A stretch of DNA of 64,000 bases from Chromohalobacter sarecensis (lineage in GTDB: Bacteria > Pseudomonadota > Gammaproteobacteria > Pseudomonadales > Halomonadaceae). The DNA lies in assembly GCF_023061135.1 (NCBI RefSeq), contig NZ_JAKGAN010000009.1, positions 1-64,000 of the forward strand, written 5' to 3'. Of the stretch, positions 8,073 through 16,114 are shown in pieces (position 1 is the first letter of the stretch; each line of letters opens with the position of its first letter). The position numbers were made by a program, and so were the translations under genes. The notes beneath the pieces were generated by a model that had not been told where the DNA came from, did no database searches, and saw nothing but the letters and a program-made list of their open reading frames with translations.

Positions 8073-8858
8073 TTACCGGGCGTGACCGGCGGGCCATAGC
8101 GATACAGGGCGCGTCTCGTGCCAGTCGACGCGTGTCGCCGTGGCGTGGCCCTGCCAGCCGAAGCGCGCGAACAGCGTGTGCATGTCGTCGGCCAGGGGCG
8201 CGTCGATGTGTAGCGTGCGCTGGCGCTCGGGGTGCCAGAGCGTCATGCCCACGGCCGCCAGCAACAGGCGCGGGCTTTCCAGGTGATCGCGGAAGAAGCG
8301 GTTGTGGGCGCCCTTGCCATGTTTGGCGTCACCGATGATCGGGTAGCCGCGCCGCGAAAGATGGCGGCGAATCTGATGCCGCCGGCCGGTCCAGGGCTGG
8401 GCCTCCATCAAGGAATAGCGCACCTGGGGGTAACGGTCGATGCACACCGGCAATTCGACGCTGTCCAGGCGGCGCACGGCGGTCCAGGCGGCCTGCTCGG
8501 GCATTTCCGACTTGGGGCGTTTGCCGTCTTCCTCGCGCAGGCCGTAATCGAGCACGTCTTGCTCCGGGCCGACGCCGCGCACCACCGCCAGGTAACGCTT
8601 GTGCACGCGGTGCGCGGTGAACTCCTCGCCGAGTGCCTTGGCCATTTCCGGGTCCAGGGCGAAGAGCAAAAGCCCCGAGGTCGGCCGGTCGAGCCGGTGC
8701 ACCGGATAGACGTGGCGCCCTAGCTGATTGCGCAGAGTTTGCAGGGCGAATACCTGCGCATCGGCGGCGATCGCACTGCGGTGGACGAGCATGCCCGAGG
8801 GCTTATGCACGGCAACCATGCGCTCATCCTGATAAAGTATGGGCAATTCCGACGTCAT
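8073..8858 (-). CDS. truC: tRNA pseudouridine(65) synthase-like RluA-family enzyme
   Basis: A 261-residue RluA-family pseudouridine synthase without an S4 domain, the TruC architecture, acting on U65 of tRNA. The catalytic Asp is D57 in HRLDRPTSG; the binding motifs KRYLAVVRG and GRRHQIRRHL follow. It ends 14 bases before the tcdA start and probably heads that operon. TruC rather than RluA/C/D is favoured by short length and the MLVHRS N-terminal segment. Confidence 0.88.
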   Translation of the reverse strand: MTSELPILYQDERMVAVHKPSGMLVHRSAIAADAQVFALQTLRNQLGRHVYPVHRLDRPTSGLLLFALDPEMAKALGEEFTAHRVHKRYLAVVRGVGPEQDVLDYGLREEDGKRPKSEMPEQAAWTAVRRLDSVELPVCIDRYPQVRYSLMEAQPWTGRRHQIRRHLSRRGYPIIGDAKHGKGAHNRFFRDHLESPRLLLAAVGMTLWHPERQRTLHIDAPLADDMHTLFARFGWQGHATATRVDWHETRPVSLWPAGHAR

Positions 8859-8923
8859 GAAGGGGCCTTCGGTTCGTTCGAAGGGCGCCTATTGTCGATC
8901 TTGCCACCGAGGATGTACAGCCG

Positions 8924-9811
8924 ATGATGCTAGGGGTTGTCACGGGCCTATTGGGTGCTCTGTGTCAGGCGATTTATTATTTCGTGGCCGCTCATGTGGG
9001 CAGCCGTTACATGCTTTCTACACGTGCCATGCTGGTGTTCTCGCATCTGCTGATGGGCGGTGTCTCGTTACTTGGCTTGGCGCTGGTGCTGCCGGGCAGC
9101 GGGGCGCGGCTGGAGGCGGTATGGCCGGCGCTGCTGGCGATGAATGTCTGCTATCTCATCGGGCAGGCGGCGTTGTTTCGCGCGCTGCGACGCGACGTGG
9201 CGTCGCGGGTGTCGCCGCTGCTGGGGCTCAAGGTGGTGCTGCTGGCCTGCGTGACGGCGCTGACGGTCGGCGAGGGCCTGACCCTGATGCAGTGGGCGGC
9301 GGTGATCCTGTGCGGTGGCGCGGCGGTGGCCATGAGTCTGGCGGGTGGGCGTCTTAAACCCTCGGCGGCGGGCTGGATTCTGGTTGCGGTGGCGGGCTAT
9401 TCGGGCTGCGATCTGGGCGTGGTGGCGCTAACGCGGGGCATCGAGGTGCCGGGGCTGCACGGCGCGCTGGTGTCGGTGTTCCTGGCCTATAGCGTGGCGG
9501 GGTTGCTGGTCGCGCCGGTGGGCATCGGGCTCTCCAGGCGTCATTGGCGCAAGGCGCTCAAGACGTGGCCGGTGGCGGCTGCGTGGCTGGTGTCGATGCT
9601 GCTGATGTTCATTGCCTTCAATATTCTGGGCGCAGTACACGGCAATATCATCCAGTCGTCGCGCGGCATCCTGTCGATCGCCCTGGCGTTGCTGGCCACG
9701 CGGCTGGGCGTGGGGCTGGCCGATCCTCTCAAACGCGGGCGTGTCTTCTACCAGCGCCTGGCATGCGCGGTGGTGATGGCGGGCGCCATCGTGTTATTTC
9801 AGTTGGGTTGA
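8924..9811 (+). CDS. EamA/DMT-family inner-membrane transporter
   Basis: A 295-residue protein with about ten hydrophobic helices in two related halves, the drug/metabolite transporter arrangement. The N-terminal MMLGVVTGLLGALCQAIYYF and the mid-protein PLLGLKVVLLACVTALTVGE segment are typical EamA features. It is divergent from truC with only 65 bases between. Substrate cannot be told; family members export amino acids, nucleosides or drugs. Confidence 0.85.
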   Translation: MMLGVVTGLLGALCQAIYYFVAAHVGSRYMLSTRAMLVFSHLLMGGVSLLGLALVLPGSGARLEAVWPALLAMNVCYLIGQAALFRALRRDVASRVSPLLGLKVVLLACVTALTVGEGLTLMQWAAVILCGGAAVAMSLAGGRLKPSAAGWILVAVAGYSGCDLGVVALTRGIEVPGLHGALVSVFLAYSVAGLLVAPVGIGLSRRHWRKALKTWPVAAAWLVSMLLMFIAFNILGAVHGNIIQSSRGILSIALALLATRLGVGLADPLKRGRVFYQRLACAVVMAGAIVLFQLG

Positions 9812-9866
9812 ACCACACACTCACTTCCTTGAACGACAGACTTGAACTACAGATCACGAGGTAGCT

Positions 9867-10595
9867 ATGAGTGAGCATCAGGCACCGCATCTCGTCGTTC
9901 TCACCGGGGCGGGCATCAGCGCCGAGAGCGGCCTCAAGACGTTCCGCGACGGCGATGGCCTGTGGGAGAACCACCGCGTGGAGGATGTCGCCACGCCCGA
10001 GGGCTTCGAACGTGATCCCGAGAGCGTGCTGCGCTTCTACGACGAGCGCCGTGAGCAGACGCGCCAGGCATCGCCCAACGCCGCGCATTGCGCGCTGAGC
10101 GAACTCGAGCAGGCCGGGTTTCGCGTCAGCGTCATTACCCAGAACATTGACGACTTGCACGAGCGGGCCGGGTCGCGCGATGTATTGCACCTGCATGGCG
10201 AGATCCTTATGGCGCGCTCGAGTGCCGACTCCAGCTTGCGCTATCCGGTGGGGAGCAAGGGCATCCGCATGGGTGACTTATGCGACAAGGGCAGCCAGTT
10301 GCGCCCGGACGTGGTGTGGTTCGGCGAGCCGGTGCCGCGTTACGCCCAGGCGTGCGACGTCGTCGCCGAGGCGGATCTCGTGCTGGTGGTGGGCACCTCG
10401 CTGGCGGTGATGCCGGCGGCGATGCTCCTCGATCAAGCGCCCATCGAGGCGCCGTGCCTGCTCGTCGACCCCCAGGCCGAGTCGCTTGCGCCCCGCGGCG
10501 TTCGCGCCATCGCCCAACCGGCAAGCCAAGGCGTACCGCCGCTGGTGGAACACTGGCGGCAAACGGGCAACCTGTGGGTGCCGGACTGGGCCTGA
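9867..10595 (+). CDS. Sir2-family NAD-dependent protein deacylase (zinc-cysteine-poor)
   Basis: A 242-residue sirtuin that removes acyl groups from lysines using NAD. Motifs GAGISAESG (14-22), TQNIDDLHERAG (91-102), catalytic H110 in HLHGE, and WFGEPVP are present. Y58 and R61 in FYDERR match the Y/R pair that gives E. coli CobB desuccinylase activity. The four zinc-binding cysteines usual in sirtuins are missing; only C139 falls in that region. It stands between the EamA and symporter genes with no clear operon link. Confidence 0.9.
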   Translation: MSEHQAPHLVVLTGAGISAESGLKTFRDGDGLWENHRVEDVATPEGFERDPESVLRFYDERREQTRQASPNAAHCALSELEQAGFRVSVITQNIDDLHERAGSRDVLHLHGEILMARSSADSSLRYPVGSKGIRMGDLCDKGSQLRPDVVWFGEPVPRYAQACDVVAEADLVLVVGTSLAVMPAAMLLDQAPIEAPCLLVDPQAESLAPRGVRAIAQPASQGVPPLVEHWRQTGNLWVPDWA

Positions 10596-10702
10596 AGCCG
10601 ATGCGCTTCGCCTGTGCCACGTTTTACGGCACACTATCGCCTTCCTCTTGTACACATAAAAAAGGTGCATAAAGCGCCGCTGCCAAACGCCAGGACACGC
10701 AC

Positions 10703-11653
10703 ATGCCAATCTTCGAACGCATCAATCGTCTGTTTCCCGTCTGGGCCATCTTGCTGGCGGTCATCGCCGCGCTCGTGCCGGAGCTTTTCACCGGCCTAGC
10801 CGGTTATATCAAGACGCTGCTGGTCATCATCATGTTCGCCATGGGGCTGACGCTCACCAAGGGCGACTTCGCGCGGGTGGTGAAGTCGCCCAAGCCCATC
10901 GCCGTGGGCGTCGTGCTGCAGTTTCTGGTCATGCCGCTGGCGGCGTTGCTGGTCTCGCGGGTTCTGGGGCTTTCGCCCGAGCTGACCATCGGCATGGTGT
11001 TGGTGGGCGCCACGGCAGGCGGCACCTCGTCCAATGTGATGACCTGGCTGGCCGGTGGACACGTGGCGCTCTCGGTATCGATGACCATGGTCTCGACGCT
11101 GATCTCGGTAGTCGCCACGCCGTTGATCACGCTGTTGTTGCTGGGCCATAGCATCGACGTGCCGGTGCTGGGCATGCTGCTGAGCATCGCTCAGTTGGTG
11201 GTCGCGCCCATCGTGCTGGGCGTGGTGATCCATCACCTGCTGGGAACGCATATTCAGCGCGTGGAACCGGCCCTGGCCACGCTGGCCATGGCGGCCATCG
11301 TCTTGATCATCGCCATCGTGGTGGCGCTCAATGCCGGGCGGCTGAGCACGCTGGGGCCGATCGTGGCGCTGGCGGTCATCGCGCATAACGGCATCGGCCT
11401 TGCGGCGGGCTATGGCCTAGCGCGGGCGCTACGCTTCGATACGCGGACCGCACGGACTATTGCCTTCGAGGTCGGCCTGCAGAACTCCGGGCTGGCGGTG
11501 ACCCTGGCCAATCAGTTCTTCACCGCGAGTTCGGCGCTGCCCGGGGCGCTGTTCTCGGTATGGCATAACGTGTCCGGCTCGCTGCTGGCGGGTTACTGGA
11601 AGCGCCGCCACGTGTCGAACGCGCCGCCTGCGGCCTCGACGCCGCGTGGATGA
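10703..11653 (+). CDS. Bile acid:sodium symporter family (BASS) transporter
   Basis: A 316-residue inner-membrane protein with nine to ten predicted helices. BASS landmarks are FAMGLTLTKGDF, GATAGGTSSNVMTWLAGG (substrate/sodium crossing region) and EVGLQNSGLAVTLA. Bacterial relatives carry keto acids such as pantoate or other organic anions with sodium; which one is not visible. A terminator follows directly at 11660-11689. Confidence 0.9.
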   Translation: MPIFERINRLFPVWAILLAVIAALVPELFTGLAGYIKTLLVIIMFAMGLTLTKGDFARVVKSPKPIAVGVVLQFLVMPLAALLVSRVLGLSPELTIGMVLVGATAGGTSSNVMTWLAGGHVALSVSMTMVSTLISVVATPLITLLLLGHSIDVPVLGMLLSIAQLVVAPIVLGVVIHHLLGTHIQRVEPALATLAMAAIVLIIAIVVALNAGRLSTLGPIVALAVIAHNGIGLAAGYGLARALRFDTRTARTIAFEVGLQNSGLAVTLANQFFTASSALPGALFSVWHNVSGSLLAGYWKRRHVSNAPPAASTPRG

Positions 11654-11659
11654 AAGCCC

Positions 11660-11689
11660 GGCCGGGCATGCTAGAATGCCCGGCCTTTT
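11660..11689 (+). terminator. Rho-independent terminator after BASS transporter gene
   Basis: A perfect 10-bp stem GGCCGGGCAT / ATGCCCGGCC with a six-base loop GCTAGA and four T residues. It separates the symporter from the DTW gene. Confidence 0.88.
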
Positions 11690-11708
11690 CGACCCAGCCT
11701 GATACCTC

Positions 11709-12491
11709 ATGCATGAATCCCCCGATGCGCCGGCCGATGCAGCCACGGCGGCCTCCGGTTATGACCCCGAAGCGCCGCGCAAGCCGTTCAATGCGCGCGG
11801 TAGCTTTGTCTCGCGTTGCCCGGACTGCCGGCTACCGGCGCTCAACTGCTTGTGTCCTTATCGCGTGGCGGTCGAGAGCCGCGCGCGCTTCTGGCTGCTG
11901 ACGCATCCCATCGAGCATTACAAGCCGACCAATACCGGCCGTTTGATCGGCCATATCCTGCCTGAGACCGAGGTCTTTACCTGGTATCGCACCGAGCCCG
12001 ACCCGCGTCTGCTGGCGCTGCTCGAAGACGACCGCTTCGCGCCGTTCGTCGTCTTTCCCGACGATCAGGCGGATTACGCCGAGCGCGTGGTCGGCCCCGA
12101 GGCCGTCGACGCGGCACTGGCCGACTCGCGCATACCGGTGTTCATCCTTCTCGACGGCACCTGGCGTCAGGCGCGGCGCATCTTCCGGCGTAGCGAGTAC
12201 CTGGCCTCGCTGCCGGTGCTGCCGCTTAAGACATCACGCCTGACGCGCTACCGGCTGCGCAAGGCGGCCTCCAGCGAGCATCTGTGCACCGCCGAAGTCG
12301 CCGCCGAGCTGTTGCGCATCAGCGGCGACTTAGAAGCCTCGGCGACCCTCGACGACTACTTCGAGGTGTTCAACGAGAACTACGCCTCCAGCCGACGCCA
12401 TCGTCAGATCGAGGCGCCTTCCGGCGCGATGCGGCGCTTGCTTGAGCGGCGTGGTGGCGCGGATGGCGCAAGCGATGTAAATCGCACATGA
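11709..12491 (+). CDS. DTW-domain tRNA-uridine aminocarboxypropyltransferase
   Basis: A 260-residue DTW-domain protein, the family of E. coli TapT, which adds the 3-amino-3-carboxypropyl group to U47 of tRNA from S-adenosylmethionine. The zinc-binding-like RCPDCRLPALNCLC lies near residue 36-49, and the signature appears as LLDGTWRQAR, followed by LPVLPLK. The N-terminal 30 residues are low-complexity. The stop codon falls at the left edge of the duplicated BCCT upstream segment. Confidence 0.88.
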   Translation: MHESPDAPADAATAASGYDPEAPRKPFNARGSFVSRCPDCRLPALNCLCPYRVAVESRARFWLLTHPIEHYKPTNTGRLIGHILPETEVFTWYRTEPDPRLLALLEDDRFAPFVVFPDDQADYAERVVGPEAVDAALADSRIPVFILLDGTWRQARRIFRRSEYLASLPVLPLKTSRLTRYRLRKAASSEHLCTAEVAAELLRISGDLEASATLDDYFEVFNENYASSRRHRQIEAPSGAMRRLLERRGGADGASDVNRT

Positions 12492-12610
12492 TCGGCGACC
12501 TTGTCTGCTTTTATGGCGCCGGACGCGCCCGATGTTGAAATTTCGATTTGCCGTGTTCGACGAAGGTCGGTAGGGTGCGCCCCTCACGCGACTATCGGAA
12601 CCGGAAACAG
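12473..12610 (+). repeat. Duplicated BCCT upstream region, copy 1
   Basis: This stretch is about 90% identical by eye to 14291-14426, including the shared blocks CACATGATCGGCGACCTT, TGTTGAAATTTCGATTTG and GACGAAGGTCGGTA. It covers the promoter and leader of the first BCCT gene and overlaps the last codons of the DTW gene. The long T-rich conserved block probably holds the promoter for both copies. Confidence 0.8.
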
Positions 12611-14164
12611 ATGACTCAAGACAACACGAGTGCCACGCGCTCGGGCACGCGTTTTGGCGACCCGACGGTGATGGGGCTGACGATTGGCTTCATCGTGCTG
12701 TTCGTGGCGCTATCGCTGATCGATGCCGACGCCATGACGTCGGTGATCGGCGCCGGGTTCGCCTGGACGGCGAAAACCCTGGGGGCCTATTTCCAGCTAT
12801 TGTTACTACTGACCTTCCTGATCGCCGTGGGGGTGGCTGCATCGCCTGCGGGACGTGCGCGCATCGGCAATCGCGAAAGCCCGGACATGGGCACCTTCAA
12901 GTGGGTGTCGATCATTCTGTGCACACTGTTAGCAGGCGGCGGCGTCTTCTTTGCTGCCGGGGGACCGGTTTATCACTTTGTGGTCACACCGCCGGCGTTT
13001 TCCAGCGAGCCTGAGACTGCGGCAGCCATTCCCAATGCGTTGGCGCAGTCCTTCATGCATTGGGGCTTTCTGGCCTGGGCGGTGCTCGGCACCCTGGCGG
13101 CCATTGTACTGTCGCATCATCACTATGATCGCGGCCTGCCGCTGCAACCGCGCACGCTGTTGGCGCCGCTATTGGGCGAGGCGCGCATGCGTGGCGTCTT
13201 TGGCGGCGTGGTGGATGCCGTCTGCGTCATCGCCGTCGTCGCCGGTACCGTGGGGCCCATCGGCTTTTTGGCCACGCAGATGAGCTTCGGCCTGCATACG
13301 CTGTTCGGCGTGGCCGAGGGCTATAGCACGCAGTTGATAATCCTCATCGTGCTGGGCGGGGTCTATGTGACATCGGCGATCACCGGCATTGATCGAGGCA
13401 TCCAACTGATGAGCCGTTTCAACGTCATGTTGGCGTTGGCGATCGGCGCTGTCATTCTGCTCTTTGGGCCGACGCAGTTCCTGTTCGATAGCTGGTTCCA
13501 GGGCTTCGGCACCTATATAGGGTCGTTCTTCGAGATGGCCACCATGACCTCGCAGACCGCGCCGGATTGGTGGATGAAGTGGTGGACGGTGTTCTTCTTC
13601 GCTTGGTTCATCGGCTATGCGCCGTTGATGGCGATCTTCGTGGCGCGTATCTCGCGGGGCCGCACCATCCGTCAGATGGTCGTCGCCGTGGCTGTACTCG
13701 CTCCCGTGGCAACCTCGGTATGGTTCACGCTGCTGGGCGGTTCGGGGATCTTCTATCAGATGAGCGGCGCCATCGATCTGAGCGAAGCGCTCCAAAACTT
13801 CCAGTTCGACGTCGCGACGCTGACGGTGGCTCAGGCGCTACCGGGTGGTAAGTTGATGGCGCTGGCGGTACTGGTGCTGACCACGATCTTCGTGGCGACT
13901 ACCGGCGATTCCATGAGCTACGCGATCTCTGTGGTCAATGCCGGCCATGATGAGCCCCAGCCGGCGCTGCGCGCGTTCTGGGGCGTGGCGATGGCATTGA
14001 TGGCGGCGATTTTGCTGTACATGGGCGCGGGCCAGATCAGCGTACTGCAGCAGTTTATCGTGATCACCGCGATCCCCGTGTCGCTGGTGCTGCTGCCCTC
14101 GCTGTGGCTGGGGCCACGTGCCGCGCAGGCCATGGCCAAGCGCCAGGGGATCATCGCGTCGTAA
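12611..14164 (+). CDS. BCCT-family betaine/choline/carnitine-type transporter, copy 1
   Basis: A 517-residue secondary transporter with about twelve helices. BCCT landmarks are the glycine-rich GGGVFFAAGGPVYHF near 109-123 and WWTVFFFAWFIGYAPLM followed by FVARISRGRTIR near 324-354. Compared with BetP, the betaine-binding tryptophan trio becomes W332, F333 and Y336, so a substrate other than glycine betaine is possible. ATG 12611 (MTQDNTS) is chosen over the upstream in-frame ATG because the second copy aligns from here and the upstream part is noncoding leader. It is the left member of a tandem duplication. Confidence 0.93.
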   Translation: MTQDNTSATRSGTRFGDPTVMGLTIGFIVLFVALSLIDADAMTSVIGAGFAWTAKTLGAYFQLLLLLTFLIAVGVAASPAGRARIGNRESPDMGTFKWVSIILCTLLAGGGVFFAAGGPVYHFVVTPPAFSSEPETAAAIPNALAQSFMHWGFLAWAVLGTLAAIVLSHHHYDRGLPLQPRTLLAPLLGEARMRGVFGGVVDAVCVIAVVAGTVGPIGFLATQMSFGLHTLFGVAEGYSTQLIILIVLGGVYVTSAITGIDRGIQLMSRFNVMLALAIGAVILLFGPTQFLFDSWFQGFGTYIGSFFEMATMTSQTAPDWWMKWWTVFFFAWFIGYAPLMAIFVARISRGRTIRQMVVAVAVLAPVATSVWFTLLGGSGIFYQMSGAIDLSEALQNFQFDVATLTVAQALPGGKLMALAVLVLTTIFVATTGDSMSYAISVVNAGHDEPQPALRAFWGVAMALMAAILLYMGAGQISVLQQFIVITAIPVSLVLLPSLWLGPRAAQAMAKRQGIIAS

Positions 14165-14203
14165 ACGACGTTGGATGCCTGGTATAAAGATTCCTTGCAT
14201 AAA

Positions 14204-14236
14204 AAGTGCCTCGGCATGCTGGATGCCGGGGCACTT
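14204..14236. terminator. Terminator hairpin after BCCT copy 1
   Basis: Arms AAGTGCCTCGGCAT and ATGCCGGGGCACTT (one mismatch) around a five-base loop. It is homologous to the hairpin at 16021-16053 after copy 2. The A tract on its left would serve as a T tract for leftward transcription. Confidence 0.75.
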
Positions 14237-14255
14237 GTCGTTTAATACGAGGCTT

Positions 14256-14300
14256 TTACTCGCTGCTCTCCAGCCATTCGTCTTCGAGCCATGTGAATTG
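14256..14300 (-). pseudogene. Remnant of the 3' end of a second OpuAC-type binding-protein gene
   Basis: On the minus strand the last codons read TWLEDEWLESSE then stop, resembling the end DLIDEWLAAGE of the binding protein at 16115. DNA blocks TTACTCGC and AGCCATTCGTC are identical in both places and lie at the same distance from the same terminator hairpin. The rest of the gene is absent, replaced by the BCCT leader. I infer a duplicated BCCT-binding-protein unit that lost most of one binding-protein gene. Confidence 0.6.
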
Positions 14301-14426
14301 CACATGATCGGCGACCTTTCCTGCTTTTACGGCGCCGGACGCGCCCAATGTTGAAATTTCGATTTGCCGTGTTCGACGAAGGTCGGTAATGTGCGCGCCT
14401 CACGCGACTATCGGAACTGGACATTG
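14291..14426 (+). repeat. Duplicated BCCT upstream region, copy 2
   Basis: Second copy of the leader described at 12473-12610, ending at the start codon of the second BCCT gene. The near identity of noncoding sequence means the two transporters are probably controlled in the same way. Confidence 0.8.
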
Positions 14427-15980
14427 ATGACTCAACACGATGCGAGCGCCACGCGCTCGGGCACGCGTTTTGGCGACCCGACGGTGATGGGGCTGACGAT
14501 CGGCTTCATCATCCTGTTTGTGGTTTTGTCACTGGTCGATGCCGACGCCATGACCGCAGCGATCGGCGTGGGATTTACCTGGACGGCGAAGAACCTGGGC
14601 GCCTATTTCCAACTGCTGCTGTTGCTGACCTTCCTGATCGCCGTGGGTGTGGCGATGTCGTCTGCGGGTCGCGCGCGTATCGGCAATCTCGAACAGCCGG
14701 ATATGAGCACCTTCAAGTGGGTGTCGATCATCCTGTGCACGCTGCTGGGCGGGGGCGGCGTATTCTTTGCCGCCGGTGAACCTATCTACCATTTCGTGGT
14801 GACGCCGCCGGCGTTTTCCAGTGAGCCGGGCACGCCGGCAGCCGTGCCCAATGCGCTGGCACAGGGCTTCATGCATTGGGGCTTTCATGCCTGGGCGGTG
14901 CTCGGCACTCTGGCGACCATCGTGTTGTCGCATCAGCATTATGATCGCGGTTTGCCGCTGCAGCCGCGCACGCTGTTGGCGCCGCTATTCGGCGAGGCGC
15001 GCATGCGTGGTGTCTTAGGTGGCGTGGTGGACGCCGTCTGCGTCATCGCGGTGGTCGCTGGCACCGTGGGCCCCATCGGCTTTTTGGCTACGCAGATGAA
15101 CTTCGGTCTGCATACGCTGTTCGGCGTGGCCGAGGGCTATGGCACCCAGTTGATGATTCTCGTCGTGCTGGGCGGGGTTTACGTGAGTTCGGCGATTACC
15201 GGCATTGACCGGGGCATCCAGTTTTTGAGCCGCTGCAATGTCATGCTGGCATTGGGTATCGGCGCCGTGATCCTGCTTTTCGGGCCGACGCAGTTCTTGT
15301 TCGATAGCTGGTTCCAGGGCTTTGGTACCTATCTGGGATCATTCTTCGAGATGGCCACCATGACCTCGCAGACCGCGCCGGATTGGTGGATGAAGTGGTG
15401 GACGGTGTTCTTCTTCGCCTGGTTCATCGGCTATGCGCCGCTGATGGCGATCTTCTTGGCACGCATCTCGCGGGGCCGCACCATCCGTCAGATGGTCGTC
15501 GCCGTGGCCGTGCTCGCCCCTGTGGCAACGTCGGTGTGGTTCACGCTGTTGGGCGGCTCGGGGATTTTCTATCAGATGAGCGGCGCCATCGACCTGAGCG
15601 AGGCGCTCCAAAACTTCCAGTTCGACGTCGCGACGCTGGCGGTGGCTCAGGCGCTGCCGGGCGGCAAGCTGATGGCGCTAGCGATTCTGCTGCTGACCAC
15701 GATCTTCGTGGCCACCACCGGTGATTCCATGAGTTATGCGGTTTCCGTGGTCAACGCCGGCCATGACGATCCCCAGCCGGCGCTGCGTGCGTTCTGGGGT
15801 GTGGCCATGGCGTTGATGGCGGCGATTTTGCTGTACATGGGCGCGGGCCAGATCAGCGTACTGCAGCAGTTCATCGTGATTACGGCGTTCCCCGTGTCGC
15901 TGGTGCTATTGCCCACGCTGTGGCTGGGGCCGCGCGCCGCGCAGGCGATGGCCAAGCGCCAGGGAATCGTCACGTCGTAA
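14427..15980 (+). CDS. BCCT-family betaine/choline/carnitine-type transporter, copy 2
   Basis: A 517-residue paralogue of the preceding protein, about 90% identical along its full length. The glycine-rich motif reads FAAGEPIYHF, with Glu-Pro as in most BCCT proteins, where copy 1 has Gly-Pro. The TM8 aromatic positions are the same W/F/Y as in copy 1. Changes are scattered, with no truncation, so both copies look functional. Start chosen by alignment with copy 1. The product should bring a zwitterionic osmolyte into the cell with sodium or protons. Confidence 0.93.
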   Translation: MTQHDASATRSGTRFGDPTVMGLTIGFIILFVVLSLVDADAMTAAIGVGFTWTAKNLGAYFQLLLLLTFLIAVGVAMSSAGRARIGNLEQPDMSTFKWVSIILCTLLGGGGVFFAAGEPIYHFVVTPPAFSSEPGTPAAVPNALAQGFMHWGFHAWAVLGTLATIVLSHQHYDRGLPLQPRTLLAPLFGEARMRGVLGGVVDAVCVIAVVAGTVGPIGFLATQMNFGLHTLFGVAEGYGTQLMILVVLGGVYVSSAITGIDRGIQFLSRCNVMLALGIGAVILLFGPTQFLFDSWFQGFGTYLGSFFEMATMTSQTAPDWWMKWWTVFFFAWFIGYAPLMAIFLARISRGRTIRQMVVAVAVLAPVATSVWFTLLGGSGIFYQMSGAIDLSEALQNFQFDVATLAVAQALPGGKLMALAILLLTTIFVATTGDSMSYAVSVVNAGHDDPQPALRAFWGVAMALMAAILLYMGAGQISVLQQFIVITAFPVSLVLLPTLWLGPRAAQAMAKRQGIVTS

Positions 15981-16020
15981 CCGACGTTCGAAGCCTTGCA
16001 TAAAGGTTACTCGCATAAAA

Positions 16021-16053
16021 AAGTGCCCCGGCATGCTGAATGCCGGGGCACTT
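16021..16053. terminator. Bidirectional terminator between BCCT copy 2 and the binding protein
   Basis: A perfect 14-bp stem AAGTGCCCCGGCAT / ATGCCGGGGCACTT with loop GCTGA. The A run at 16015-16022 gives a T tract for the leftward binding-protein transcript. Confidence 0.85.
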
Positions 16054-16064
16054 GTCGTTATGGA

Positions 16065-16106
16065 CGAGGCGTCTTGGGCGAGGCGTCGTGGGCGAGGCGT
16101 CGTGGG
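16065..16106. repeat. Three tandem 14-bp repeats
   Basis: Three consecutive units of CGAGGCGTCKTGGG (16065-16078, 16079-16092, 16093-16106), the last two identical. They lie between the binding-protein stop codon and the shared terminator, so they are transcribed in its 3' untranslated region. Not present after BCCT copy 1. Confidence 0.85.
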
Positions 16107-16114
16107 CGAAATGG

